NCBI GenBank assembly: GCA_002362385.1
Contig: DEUB01000008.1
Location: forward strand, 1 to 46,262
Length of the DNA: 46,262 nucleotides
Direction of reading: 5' to 3'
Source of the DNA: Lachnospiraceae bacterium UBA3273
Lineage (GTDB): Bacteria > Bacillota > Clostridia > Lachnospirales > Lachnospiraceae
Position 1 is the stretch's first letter. Every line of letters begins with the position of its first letter. Both the position numbers and the translations under genes were made by a program. Positions 16,223 to 24,876 of this stretch are shown piece after piece. The notes below the pieces were generated by a model, which was given only the letters and a program-made list of their open reading frames with translations, searched no databases and was not told the DNA's origin.

Positions 16223-17557
16223 GTGGAACAAGTAACCTGGCGTGATTATTACAAGATCGGCGTAGACTTCATTGACAAAGAGCACAAGCAGCTCTTTTCA
16301 ACCATAAACAAACTGCTTACCATCAGCGAGTCAGAGGACAAAAGCGAATGGGCGTGCAGGGAAGGTGTTAAATATCTAAAAAATCACACCATCCAGCACT
16401 TTGAGCACGAAGAAGAATATATGCGTTCCATTCAGTACAGCGAATACGAAATACATAAGCGTCTTCATGACAATTTCCGCAAGAGCACGCTTCCCGCTCT
16501 TGAAAAGGAAATGAATGAAATGCACTTTTCCACAGAATCCATCCGTCATTTCCTGGGAGTCTGCATCGGCTGGGTTGTAGCGCACACCCAGACAGAGGAT
16601 CTGGCAATTACCGGAAAGGTCACGAGTAAATGGACAAATATCCCGCATGAAAAAGAAAAAGACGCCTTAGAACAGGTCATCGTCCAGTTGATCGGCGATA
16701 TATTCCAGCGGGACGCAAAATTGATCAGCGAGCAGTATGCCGGGGAAAATTTTGGAAAAATGATATGCTGTAACTTTTCTTATACGGGCAGTCAAAAGGA
16801 AAAATGGGATATTACGCTGGTTTTTGAGGAACAGCTTATCCTTCATATCGCCGGAAGGATCATGGATATGCAATACCCCAAAGTAGACGATATGGCCGTC
16901 AACATCATCCGCTATATGTCCAGACAATTTATGGAGCGTATCAGGGAAAGTTTTCCCTCCCTTGATCTGTTCGAGTTGAAGAAGGAAGCTCTCATGACCC
17001 ACGAACAGCTTATCGGTTCTTTTGAGCGCGTACATCCTTCCTGCAGCCTGCTTTTTGATACGGGAAAAGGATATTTTGCCTTCTGCGCATCCACCAGGGA
17101 TTCCATGCGGGGCAAGATCCTGCCCTCCATCAACGCCGAAAACGCTATCGATTCCATTAAGGAATATCTGAGCCGTGAAGAGATTCCCAAAAGAAAGATC
17201 CTGTTAGTGGACGATTCGGATTTTATGCGGGCCAGGATCGTAAAGCTGTTATCCGAAGATTATGAGATGATCGAGGCAAATTCCAGCGTATCCGCCATTA
17301 AAAAGATAACGATAAACAGGCCGGACCTGATCCTGTTGGATTACGAAATGCCGGTTTTTGACGGAAGACAGGCTTTGGAAATGATCCGGTCCGAGAAGGA
17401 TACCGCCAACATCCCGGTCATATTCTTAACGGGCAGAGGCGATATGGAAAGCGTCAAAAAGGTCATGCAGCTAAAGCCCGAAGGGTATATGCTAAAAACT
17501 CTTTCCGACGCGGATATCAAGAAGACCATCGATATGTTCTTCGGACTCAGAGCTTAA
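16223..17557 (+). CDS. Hemerythrin / CheX-like / receiver domain fusion protein
   Basis: A 444 aa soluble cytoplasmic protein. Residues 1-135 are a bacteriohemerythrin with a complete diiron ligand set: His21, His59, Glu63, His78, His82, His121 and Asp126. Such domains bind O2 or NO. Residues about 150-310 look like a CheX/CheC-type chemotaxis phosphatase domain, judged from size and pattern only. Residues about 318-444 are a response-regulator receiver with KILLVDDS, phosphorylated Asp373 (LLDYEMP) and the conserved Lys in MLKTL. There is no DNA-binding or enzymatic output domain. It could tune chemotaxis or signalling phosphate flow according to oxygen. The GTG start has GGGAGGG 5 bases upstream. 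It is a single gene with its own promoter and terminator; no che genes are in the window. Confidence 0.88.
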   Translation: MEQVTWRDYYKIGVDFIDKEHKQLFSTINKLLTISESEDKSEWACREGVKYLKNHTIQHFEHEEEYMRSIQYSEYEIHKRLHDNFRKSTLPALEKEMNEMHFSTESIRHFLGVCIGWVVAHTQTEDLAITGKVTSKWTNIPHEKEKDALEQVIVQLIGDIFQRDAKLISEQYAGENFGKMICCNFSYTGSQKEKWDITLVFEEQLILHIAGRIMDMQYPKVDDMAVNIIRYMSRQFMERIRESFPSLDLFELKKEALMTHEQLIGSFERVHPSCSLLFDTGKGYFAFCASTRDSMRGKILPSINAENAIDSIKEYLSREEIPKRKILLVDDSDFMRARIVKLLSEDYEMIEANSSVSAIKKITINRPDLILLDYEMPVFDGRQALEMIRSEKDTANIPVIFLTGRGDMESVKKVMQLKPEGYMLKTLSDADIKKTIDMFFGLRA

Positions 17558-17594
17558 AAAGACGGGGCGTTCCCATACAGGCCGCCCCGTCTTT
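17558..17594. terminator. Bidirectional terminator
   Basis: A perfect 12-bp stem, 17558-17569 with 17583-17594. T-runs follow on both strands, so it can end the hemerythrin gene and the epimerase operon on the other strand. Confidence 0.9.
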
Positions 17595-17606
17595 ATTGTT
17601 TTTTTC

Positions 17607-18482
17607 TTATATGCCAAATACATGCCTTACGAAATTCAACGCTCCCTTAGCGTCCTCATCCAGCCTTTCTTCGCTCAGATCGTCTATCAGGTCGCGCCAT
17701 ACTTTGATCTCTTTACCGATAGTGCCGCCTTTCATGACAAAGGGCTCCATAACTGCAGCGCCTTCATATTGAATGTCCCTTAAGGCCTGGCCGATCTCTC
17801 CCCAGGGCAGGCTGCCTTTTCCGGGAACCATCCTGTTCTGCTCTCCCAGATGAAGATGCCCCAGCCTGCTTCCCGCCTTACGGATCGCCGCCGCAATATT
17901 GTCCTCTTCAATATTCATATGGAAGGTGTCCAGCATGATCTTTACATGGCTGCTTCCGATCTCGTCAACAAAGTCGATGGCTTCGTCGCAGGTATTTAAA
18001 ATATAGCCTTCATAGCGGTTCAAAACCTCCATGCCCAGGGTAACGTCATATTCCTCCGCCGTCTTGGAAAGCTCCTTTAAATTTTTGACGGCTCTCGCCC
18101 TGTCCCCTCCCTTATCATTGTTCAGGGTAAAATCCACCGGCCAGTAAGAATAAAGCCCGCCTCCCAATATTTTAATATCCATCAAAGCAAGCTTTGGCAG
18201 AAGATCCTTAAAAAATGCCATAGCGCGCTTTACCGCCTCCGGGTCCTCGGAACAGAGGTTCTCCGCCTTGGTAGGACCATACCCCGCCGTCAGGGTCAGA
18301 TTCTTTTCTTTGGCATACTCCCTAAGCTCTATGAGCTGTTCCTTTGTAGTGTAGACTTCCCTTAATGCCGCGCAGGAAATCTCCATCACGTCAAAGCCCA
18401 GTGCGGATACCTTATCCATATACTTCTTATAATCGGCAAACCATTCTTTTGTCCAGTAAGCAAAATAAATACCGTACTTCAT
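17607..18482 (-). CDS. D-allulose/D-tagatose 3-epimerase family enzyme
   Basis: A 291 aa TIM-barrel sugar epimerase. It matches from memory the Clostridium D-psicose (allulose) 3-epimerases along its length, including MKYGIYFAYW, GGGLYSYWPVDF and MLDTFHMNIEEDNI. The metal and catalytic residues are in EVLNR, MLDTFH, HLHLGE and VMEPFV. The family swaps the C3 configuration of ketohexoses (fructose/allulose) and often also ketopentoses (ribulose/xylulose). Next to a nucleoside hydrolase and a xylulokinase-like kinase, the ribulose-to-xylulose step is an attractive alternative (inference). Start 18482 is chosen because AGGGAG lies 7 bases upstream; the ATG at 18488 is too close. It is the last gene of the operon and follows the hydrolase by 20 bases. 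Confidence 0.88.
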   Translation of the reverse strand: MKYGIYFAYWTKEWFADYKKYMDKVSALGFDVMEISCAALREVYTTKEQLIELREYAKEKNLTLTAGYGPTKAENLCSEDPEAVKRAMAFFKDLLPKLALMDIKILGGGLYSYWPVDFTLNNDKGGDRARAVKNLKELSKTAEEYDVTLGMEVLNRYEGYILNTCDEAIDFVDEIGSSHVKIMLDTFHMNIEEDNIAAAIRKAGSRLGHLHLGEQNRMVPGKGSLPWGEIGQALRDIQYEGAAVMEPFVMKGGTIGKEIKVWRDLIDDLSEERLDEDAKGALNFVRHVFGI

Positions 18483-18502
18483 GTTCATTCTCCCTTCTTT
18501 AT

Positions 18503-19447
18503 TTAACAAAGTCCAAACACCTCGAACAGGTACTTGAAAAACAGCTCTTTATCCACATCCATTGCAACCTTATGTTCTCCCTCTTTATCCGGCCTCCAAT
18601 AGGTAAAGCCCGATAAGAGCCTGCTGTCCGTCTCTATGGCAAGGCTGCCCCTTTCAAACCTGCAAACGTCCTCATGGAATAAGGATACGGCAGTTAAGGG
18701 ATCGTGGAAGGTCACCCTCTCTTCGTCCTTAAACCATTCCCTTGCGATATCCAAAACCGGCTCAAGGAGAGGATGATGGAATATCCTTTCCGCCTCCTCC
18801 GGTTTCATGATCAGACGGCTCGTCACGTTTAAGCCACAGGTAACATGCTCTTTTACCTTTGCCTGATAAACGATCCTCGTTGCGTGGGGGTCTATCAGAG
18901 CGTTATTTTCAATGACCCCCTTACTCCCCAAAACGATCACATCGCTCTTTTCCATGGCGCTCATGGTCTCGGACGTATTATCATACCTCGTATAAGTGGG
19001 GGATCCGCACATGAGCACGATCCTTTTTAAGAGGGAAGGTATTTCCGGATCCATGGCAAACAAAAGCCCTACATTGGTAAGGGGCGCAATACAGATCAGG
19101 GTTATCTCCCCCGGATGCTTATGGATCATTTCCTGCATAAATGCCACCGCCCGGTTCTTAGGGAAATCTTTATCATGCTCCCATCTTGGCAGAACCGCCT
19201 TCTGGGGCGCATAAAGTTCGATCTGGGGCACAAAAAGGGGATTTTCGCAGCCGGGATAGATGGGAATATCCTTTCCCGCGATCTTGCAAAGCACGCTGGC
19301 GAGCTTTGCCCGTTCCACCGCTTCTCCCGTTACCGTGGTAATGCCCAGGATTTCAGCATCGGGATTGGCCAAAAGGTAGGCTAAGGTAATGGCGTCGTCT
19401 ACCTCCGTACCGATATCAGTATCCAGAATGATCTTTTCTTTTCCCAT
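18503..19447 (-). CDS. Inosine-uridine-type nucleoside hydrolase (first copy)
   Basis: A 314 aa cytoplasmic hydrolase that splits the N-glycosidic bond of ribonucleosides to free base and ribose. The calcium-binding start DTDIGTEVDDA is intact, as are the middle APLTNVGLL, the ENNALIDPHA block (family form E-F-N-x-x-x-D-P-E-A) and the late FHDPL with the catalytic-site His-Asp. Its start codon lies 1 base after the xylulokinase stop, so the two are translated in tandem. A nucleoside hydrolase inside a sugar-transporter operon suggests the imported compound may be a nucleoside or other N-glycoside. The base or sugar preferred cannot be read from sequence. Confidence 0.9.
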   Translation of the reverse strand: MGKEKIILDTDIGTEVDDAITLAYLLANPDAEILGITTVTGEAVERAKLASVLCKIAGKDIPIYPGCENPLFVPQIELYAPQKAVLPRWEHDKDFPKNRAVAFMQEMIHKHPGEITLICIAPLTNVGLLFAMDPEIPSLLKRIVLMCGSPTYTRYDNTSETMSAMEKSDVIVLGSKGVIENNALIDPHATRIVYQAKVKEHVTCGLNVTSRLIMKPEEAERIFHHPLLEPVLDIAREWFKDEERVTFHDPLTAVSLFHEDVCRFERGSLAIETDSRLLSGFTYWRPDKEGEHKVAMDVDKELFFKYLFEVFGLC

Positions 19448-19448
19448 A

Positions 19449-20933
19449 TCAGTTCACCATCCATTCTTTATTATTTCGGTAAAGGTTCTGAAATCTCTCG
19501 TACTGCCTGTCATAAACCCGCTCATTTGAAGGATCCGGTTCATAGATCTCATCCCTGAATACCACAAATTTTTCAATCGCCTGTTTCATGCCGTCAAATA
19601 AACCGATTCCGACCCCTGCCAGAATACATGCGCCAAGGCAGGCCTGCTCGCTGACCTCGCAGACGATTACCTTCTTCTTAAAAATATCCGCCTGCATCTG
19701 AAGCCATTCACGGCTTTTCGCCCCGCCGCCCGAGGCAATGATGGTATCGCATTTAATGCCTAATTCCTGGAATATACTTAAAGAATCCCTAAGGCTTAAG
19801 GTAACGCCTTCCATAACGGCCCTGACCATATGCCGCCTGTCATGGCCCAATACAAGTCCCGCAAACATCCCCTTTGCGCATGGGTCCATGTGGGGCGTTC
19901 TCTCTCCCGTAAGATAAGGCAGATAAACGAGCCCTTCGCTGCCTGCCGGAACTTCTCCCGCCATCCGGCTTAAACTGTCAAAATCCTCAATTTTCAAAAT
20001 CTTGTTTTTCAGCCAGTTTAAAGACATACCGCTGCAAAGAGTGGCGCCGTAAATAGTATATCCCTTATCTATGGGATGACAGAAGGTATGGGTACGGAGC
20101 TTTTTATCATAAACCGGGTCTTTCACATAAGCGGAAATCTGGCCTCCGGTCCCGATATTGCAGATGATCTTTCCTTCTTCATAGATACCGTTTCCGATAC
20201 TCTGGGCCTGCTGGTCTCCCGCACCGTATACGACGGGGATCCCTTCCTTTAATCCGCATTCCTTTTCACATTCCCTCGTCACATATCCCGCAATGTCCAT
20301 GGACTCTCCGCAGGGCGGGAAGATCTCCTCCGGCAGCCCGAACTCCCTGATGACTTCATAAGCCCATGTCCGCTTTGCCGTATCAAAAATAGCGGTAGAC
20401 GATGCATCCGTCACATCCGACGCGATCTTTCCGGTCATTTTGTAGCGGATAAAATCCTTTGGCATCATGACTGCCTTTGTCTTTGAAAGGATTTCCGGTT
20501 CATGCTCCTTGACCCACATTAAGGACGGAAACCCAAAGCCCGTATAGACCCTCGTCTTAAATATGTTTCCCATTTTTTCAAAGTCTATCTTTTTCTGGAT
20601 CGCTAAAAGCTCTCTTTTAGACCTTTGATCTAACCAGAGTATTGCCGGCCTTAGTGGTCTGCCCCCTTCGTCCGTTAAAACGATCCCGTGCATTTGTCCG
20701 GAAAAACCAACCGCTTTAATGTCTTCAAACGCTTCCTTATGACTGTCCTTTAACTTTAAAATGACTTTTTTGGTTTCTTCCCACCACGTTAAAGGTTCCT
20801 GTTCCGCATAGCCTTCCCTGGGTATCCCGACATCGTATTTGCCGGACTCTACGCCTAATACTCCATGAAAGCTGTCTAATAACATGGCCTTTACGCTGGA
20901 AGTCCCTAAGTCGATACCTAAAATAACTGACAT
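19449..20933 (-). CDS. xylB: Xylulokinase-like FGGY kinase
   Basis: A 494 aa sugar kinase of the FGGY family. The N-terminal phosphate loop GIDLGTSSVKA and the SGQMHG motif are those of xylulokinases, where Met-His touches the ketopentose. WLDQRS, GAGDQQAQSIGNG and the C-terminal ATP-site ASGGGAKS are also present. It would make D-xylulose 5-phosphate from D-xylulose for the pentose phosphate pathway. No xylose isomerase is nearby, so the xylulose may come from the epimerase in the same operon. It sits between the permease (19 bases) and the nucleoside hydrolase (1 base). Activity on another ketose remains possible. Confidence 0.87.
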   Translation of the reverse strand: MSVILGIDLGTSSVKAMLLDSFHGVLGVESGKYDVGIPREGYAEQEPLTWWEETKKVILKLKDSHKEAFEDIKAVGFSGQMHGIVLTDEGGRPLRPAILWLDQRSKRELLAIQKKIDFEKMGNIFKTRVYTGFGFPSLMWVKEHEPEILSKTKAVMMPKDFIRYKMTGKIASDVTDASSTAIFDTAKRTWAYEVIREFGLPEEIFPPCGESMDIAGYVTRECEKECGLKEGIPVVYGAGDQQAQSIGNGIYEEGKIICNIGTGGQISAYVKDPVYDKKLRTHTFCHPIDKGYTIYGATLCSGMSLNWLKNKILKIEDFDSLSRMAGEVPAGSEGLVYLPYLTGERTPHMDPCAKGMFAGLVLGHDRRHMVRAVMEGVTLSLRDSLSIFQELGIKCDTIIASGGGAKSREWLQMQADIFKKKVIVCEVSEQACLGACILAGVGIGLFDGMKQAIEKFVVFRDEIYEPDPSNERVYDRQYERFQNLYRNNKEWMVN

Positions 20934-20952
20934 ATGCTATCCTCTCCGATTG

Positions 20953-21939
20953 TTATTCTCTGATCTTCTTAAAGTAATCAATAAATACAGCAAGCAGTAC
21001 TACAACTCCTTTTACCACATATTGCCATGAGGAGTCAATTCCCAGAATGTTCATACCGTTGTTTAAAACGCCGATCACGATACAGCCGATGATGGTTCCG
21101 CTCAAATGGCCGATTCCGCCGCTCATACTGGTTCCCCCGAGAACTACTGCGGAGATAGCGTCCATTTCAGCGCCTTCCCCTACATTGAACTGTCCCGAAA
21201 AGGTTCTGGCAGAGCTGATGATCCCGGCACATGCCGCAAAAAATCCCATCAGGACGAACACCGTCATGGTCACTCTTTTTGCATGAATGCCTGAATAAGA
21301 AGCCGCCTGCTTGTTATCCCCTACCGCATAAATATTACGTCCTAATTTGGTCCTGTTTAAGATCAGGGCCGATACCGCAATGACGACGACCATGTAGACA
21401 ATATGAATGGGAATACCCCCTAAGACCGTACCGCTTCCGATAAAGGTAAATACCTCGTCGTCAACCAAGATCGTCGTCGCCTTTGTGTAGATCCTGGCAA
21501 AGCCCCTGCCGATATTCATCATGGCCAGCGTGACAATAAAGGGCGGAATCGTGGTTCTCGATACCACAAACCCGTTAAATATGCCTACCAGGGTCCCTGC
21601 CAAAATGGAAATCGGGATCGCAGCATAAGCGGGCATTCCTTCATTGGTAATAAGGCCGCAGCATAAACATCCCGAGATCGCTATGATGCTTCCTACGGAA
21701 AGGTCGATCCCTCCCAAAATAATGACCATGGTCATACCGCACGCTAATATGACATTAATGGAGATCTGCCTCATAATATTGGTAAAGTTCCTGACAGTCA
21801 GAAATGAATCCGTCATGATCCCCAAAATAATACAGATAATGATCAGGCCTATGATAATGCCGCCGTTTGTTTTCAGTCCGGCTAAAATATTCCTGCCAAA
21901 GGAGGCAAACCAGTTTTCTTTTGTTTTCTTTGCTTCCAT
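20953..21939 (-). CDS. Sugar ABC transporter permease (RbsC-like)
   Basis: A 328 aa integral membrane protein with about eight to ten hydrophobic segments and the family signature AISAVVLGGTSMSGGIGHL with GTIIGCIVIGVLNNGMNI after it. These are hallmarks of the ribose/xylose/galactoside (CUT2) permeases, which work as homodimers with one fused double ATPase. Start 21939 has GAGG about 7 bases upstream. Genes for the ATPase (upstream) and binding protein complete the transporter. The imported sugar is unknown: ribose, allulose, xylulose-type sugars or nucleosides all fit the downstream enzymes. Confidence 0.93.
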   Translation of the reverse strand: MEAKKTKENWFASFGRNILAGLKTNGGIIIGLIIICIILGIMTDSFLTVRNFTNIMRQISINVILACGMTMVIILGGIDLSVGSIIAISGCLCCGLITNEGMPAYAAIPISILAGTLVGIFNGFVVSRTTIPPFIVTLAMMNIGRGFARIYTKATTILVDDEVFTFIGSGTVLGGIPIHIVYMVVVIAVSALILNRTKLGRNIYAVGDNKQAASYSGIHAKRVTMTVFVLMGFFAACAGIISSARTFSGQFNVGEGAEMDAISAVVLGGTSMSGGIGHLSGTIIGCIVIGVLNNGMNILGIDSSWQYVVKGVVVLLAVFIDYFKKIRE

Positions 21940-21987
21940 GATAACCTCACAATCTGCCGCATTGCGGCTGTTCATCTTATATTTTTC

Positions 21988-23481
21988 CTATGCGCTTACT
22001 TCCGTTGTCGCCAGGGTCATGATATTTTCCTGGCTCAGCTCATCCCTTTTGAGTATTCCCGTGCTGTACCCGTTGCACATGACCATGACCCGGTCGCTCA
22101 TGTTGATAAGCTCCGGCAGCTCCGATGAAACCATGATGATGGAGAGACCGCTTTTGGCAAGCTGGTCGATCAAAGCGTAGATCTCCGCCTTTGTCTTTAC
22201 ATCCACCCCTCTGGTAGGTTCATCTAAGATCAGTACGGACTCCGTACAGCAGAGCCATCTGGCGATCAATACCTTTTGCTGGTTGCCGCCGCTTAATTTG
22301 GAAACGATCTGGGAGGCTCCCGTTACCTTAATATGCATATCGTCGATCTTTTCGGAAACGATCTGGTTTTCCTTCTGCTTATTCCACAAAAGCTTCCTCA
22401 AGAAACGCTCCACGATATTGATGGTCGTATTAAAACGGACGTCCGACTGCAAAAACAGCCCTTCCTGCTTCCGGTCCTCCGGTACAAGTCCAAAGCCCTC
22501 CGCCATGGCCTCCCTGGGATTTTTAAAGGAAACCTCTTTTCCTTTAAATTCAATGGTTCCCGCTCTTTTGGGCGTCAGACCGAAAAGACATTCCACCGTT
22601 TCGCTCCTGCCTGCTCCCACAAGCCCGGCAATCCCTAATATTTCTCCTTTTTTCAGATCAAAATTAACACATTTTACTTTATTTCCATCAGACAAGTCTG
22701 TCACTTTCAATACCACTTCGTCCACAACATTATCCGTCTTTGTATAGTAGCTGGACAGATCCCGTCCTACCATCATGCTGATAAGCTGCGGCCGCTCCGT
22801 TTCTTTTGTAACGACGGTTCCTACATATTCCCCGTCCCTTAAAACCGTAATTCTGTCAGTAATGTCATATAATTCATTCAGTCTGTGGGAAATATAAATA
22901 ACCGCCACATCCTGTTTTTTCAATACACGGATCATTTCGTAAAGGATCTCCACTTCGGCATCCGACAAGGATGACGTAGGCTCGTCCATAACGATGATCC
23001 TGGCACCGAAGGAAACCGCCCGTATGATCTCCACCATCTGCTGCTTTGCTATGGTAAGCTTGTCAAGGCGGGTATCCGCCCTTAAGGAGATTTCATACTG
23101 GTCTAAAAATTCCTGTGCCTTTTGTTCCTGTTTCTTTAAATTGACCATGCCGGCTTTATTTTTGATTTCCCTTCCCATAAAAATATTTTCGGCAATGGTT
23201 AAATGCTGGGCCAGCATCAGCTCCTGGTGGATGATGCTCACTCCTTTTGCCCGGGAATCGCTGACATTATGTATCTGCACTTCCTCCCCGTCTATATAAA
23301 TGCTTCCGCCATCCTTTGTATAAATGCCTCCTAAAATCTTCATCAGGGTGGATTTTCCCGCGCCGTTTTCGCCTAAAAGGGCATGCACTTCTCCGGCCTC
23401 TACACAAAGATCCACATTGTTTAGCACCTTATTGCCGGAAAAGCTTTTGCTGATGTTTTTCATTTCCAGTAAAGAACTCAT
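21988..23481 (-). CDS. Sugar ABC transporter double ATPase (RbsA-like)
   Basis: A 497 aa protein with two ATP-binding domains, the CUT2 arrangement. The first has Walker A GENGAGKST near residue 38 and Walker B IIVMDEPTSSLS. The second lacks a full Walker A (GLVGAGRSE) but keeps LSGGNQQKV and ILDEPTRGVD, as is usual for RbsA, XylG and MglA. Start 23481 was taken because GAGAGG lies 8 bases upstream. It follows the binding-protein gene after a 72-base spacer that holds a strong hairpin. Confidence 0.94.
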   Translation of the reverse strand: MSSLLEMKNISKSFSGNKVLNNVDLCVEAGEVHALLGENGAGKSTLMKILGGIYTKDGGSIYIDGEEVQIHNVSDSRAKGVSIIHQELMLAQHLTIAENIFMGREIKNKAGMVNLKKQEQKAQEFLDQYEISLRADTRLDKLTIAKQQMVEIIRAVSFGARIIVMDEPTSSLSDAEVEILYEMIRVLKKQDVAVIYISHRLNELYDITDRITVLRDGEYVGTVVTKETERPQLISMMVGRDLSSYYTKTDNVVDEVVLKVTDLSDGNKVKCVNFDLKKGEILGIAGLVGAGRSETVECLFGLTPKRAGTIEFKGKEVSFKNPREAMAEGFGLVPEDRKQEGLFLQSDVRFNTTINIVERFLRKLLWNKQKENQIVSEKIDDMHIKVTGASQIVSKLSGGNQQKVLIARWLCCTESVLILDEPTRGVDVKTKAEIYALIDQLAKSGLSIIMVSSELPELINMSDRVMVMCNGYSTGILKRDELSQENIMTLATTEVSA

Positions 23482-23515
23482 GGAAGGCACCTCTCTTTCC
23501 TTTCTCTCATTCTTA

Positions 23516-23546
23516 CGGGTGCCGCATTAGGAAAACGCGGCACCCG
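23516..23546 (-). promoter_or_regulatory. Intercistronic hairpin between binding protein and ATPase
   Basis: A perfect 10-bp GC-rich stem (23516-23525 with 23537-23546) and no U tract on the minus strand. Hairpins at this spot commonly protect the binding-protein mRNA and lower expression of the ATPase and permease relative to it. Confidence 0.7.
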
Positions 23547-23553
23547 GCTTTCA

Positions 23554-24657
23554 TTACTGCCAATCAGAATCTTTATACTGATCGATATTATCAGGTGTTA
23601 CTGCAAAGGATGCGATCTCGATCCTCGTCTCATATTCCTCGCCGTTTAAGAGCTTATATAAAACCTCTGCGCTCTGCTGTCCGATACCGATGGGGCTCTG
23701 TGCAGCCGTACATTTCCAGATACCCTCTTTCCCGTCCTTTGCCATTGCCGCTTTCGCCTCGGGTCCGGCATTTACACTGTAGATCTCAATGCTCTCGCCT
23801 GCTGTCGTGATAGCCGAATATGCACCCTGGGCACATTCGTCATTGATACAGAAGATCGCTACCAGATCGCTGTGAGCCTGGATCAGGTCGCCCATAACCG
23901 ACAGACCTTTTTCGGGTTTTGCCCCTGCATCCATCTGTGCTACTACCTCGAAGCCGTTTGCCGTAACCACATCGATAAAGCCGTTTGCACGATCTGTTGC
24001 TGCTGCGCTGGCAGGGAAATCCAAAACCGCTACCTTGCCGCCCTCGGGATGATTTTTCACAAGCTCTTCCCCTGCGATCTGTCCGCAGGAATAGCTGTCG
24101 CTTACTACAAAGCAGTCTACCTGTGAAAGGTCGCTTACTGCAGAGTCAAAATTGATAATGGGAATACCCGCATCATTTAAGGCTTTTACCGCTGCCGCAC
24201 TGGCTGCCGCATCGGAAGGATTGTAAAATACCGCATCGCATCCCTGTGCGATAAAATCCTCCACAACGCCCAGCTGGTAAGCGCTGTCCGCTTTTCCTTC
24301 CACATGTACGATTTCGTCTCCGTTAGCTTCCACGATCTCTGCCGCTCCGTTATAGCAGGCATCGAAGAAGGAGCCTGCGCTCATTTCCGTAAATCCGAAT
24401 TTATAGTGGTCTCCGTTTTTAGGTTTGATGACCTCTCCCGTAGCGGATACCAGCATAGGTGTTTCTGCCGTCAACTGCTGGGTGTCTCCTGCCGTTTCTT
24501 TCTCCTCATCTGCAGCCGGAGCCGCTGCTTCTTCCTGGGCGGGCTCTTCTGTCTGTGTATTGTCCGCGCTTCCCGTGCTGCCTGAATCCCCGCAGCCCAT
24601 TAACATTGTTACTACCATTGCTGTACTGAGCAGTACGCTTAACAACTTTTTCTTCAT
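23554..24657 (-). CDS. Sugar-binding lipoprotein (RbsB-like)
   Basis: A 367 aa substrate-binding protein of the periplasmic-binding type 1 (ribose) family. A lipobox MLMGC ends the signal peptide, so Cys carries lipid and tethers it to the outer face of the membrane. A Glu/Ala/Thr-rich linker (about 25-60) follows, then the two-lobed fold with DAVFYNPSDAAAS and AVLDFPASAAATDRANGF. It captures the sugar for the RbsA/RbsC-like partners. Start 24657 has GGAGGG 7 bases upstream. It is the first gene of the operon, behind a TTGACA promoter and a palindromic operator. Confidence 0.93.
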   Translation of the reverse strand: MKKKLLSVLLSTAMVVTMLMGCGDSGSTGSADNTQTEEPAQEEAAAPAADEEKETAGDTQQLTAETPMLVSATGEVIKPKNGDHYKFGFTEMSAGSFFDACYNGAAEIVEANGDEIVHVEGKADSAYQLGVVEDFIAQGCDAVFYNPSDAAASAAAVKALNDAGIPIINFDSAVSDLSQVDCFVVSDSYSCGQIAGEELVKNHPEGGKVAVLDFPASAAATDRANGFIDVVTANGFEVVAQMDAGAKPEKGLSVMGDLIQAHSDLVAIFCINDECAQGAYSAITTAGESIEIYSVNAGPEAKAAMAKDGKEGIWKCTAAQSPIGIGQQSAEVLYKLLNGEEYETRIEIASFAVTPDNIDQYKDSDWQ

Positions 24658-24702
24658 GTACGTTCCCTCCGTTTTCATTTTTCCATAATTTGTTATTTGA
24701 CT

Positions 24703-24729
24703 TTATTTATTAATTCGATTAATAAATAA
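24703..24729. promoter_or_regulatory. ROK-repressor operator at the sugar operon
   Basis: A perfect 12-bp inverted repeat, TTATTTATTAAT and ATTAATAAATAA, around TCG. It starts 9 bases after the -10 box, over the transcription start. The same design (ATTAAT, 3 bases, ATTAAT) recurs before the ROK regulator gene at 26131-26155. Confidence 0.8.
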
Positions 24730-24738
24730 GTTGAGTTT

Positions 24739-24767
24739 ATAATATCTCATAGGTCCCGTTTTGTCAA
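24739..24767 (-). promoter_or_regulatory. Promoter of the sugar ABC operon
   Basis: On the minus strand, TTGACA (24767-24762), a 17-bp spacer and TATTAT (24744-24739). The operator lies directly downstream. Confidence 0.88.
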
Positions 24768-24816
24768 TATGTATTTTTTCTTTTTCTTCTTTTCCCGTAT
24801 TTTCGTAAAAGTGCAC

Positions 24817-24843
24817 AAAAAAAGTGGCCAGTAAACTGACCAC
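24817..24843 (-). terminator. Terminator after the ROK regulator gene
   Basis: On the minus strand GTGGTCAG and CTGGCCAC pair (one G-U) around TTTA and are followed by seven T. It ends 34 bases after the ROK stop codon and separates that gene from the sugar operon promoter. Confidence 0.85.
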
Positions 24844-24876
24844 AATAGGGCTTGTCTATGCAATTTTCACAAAACC

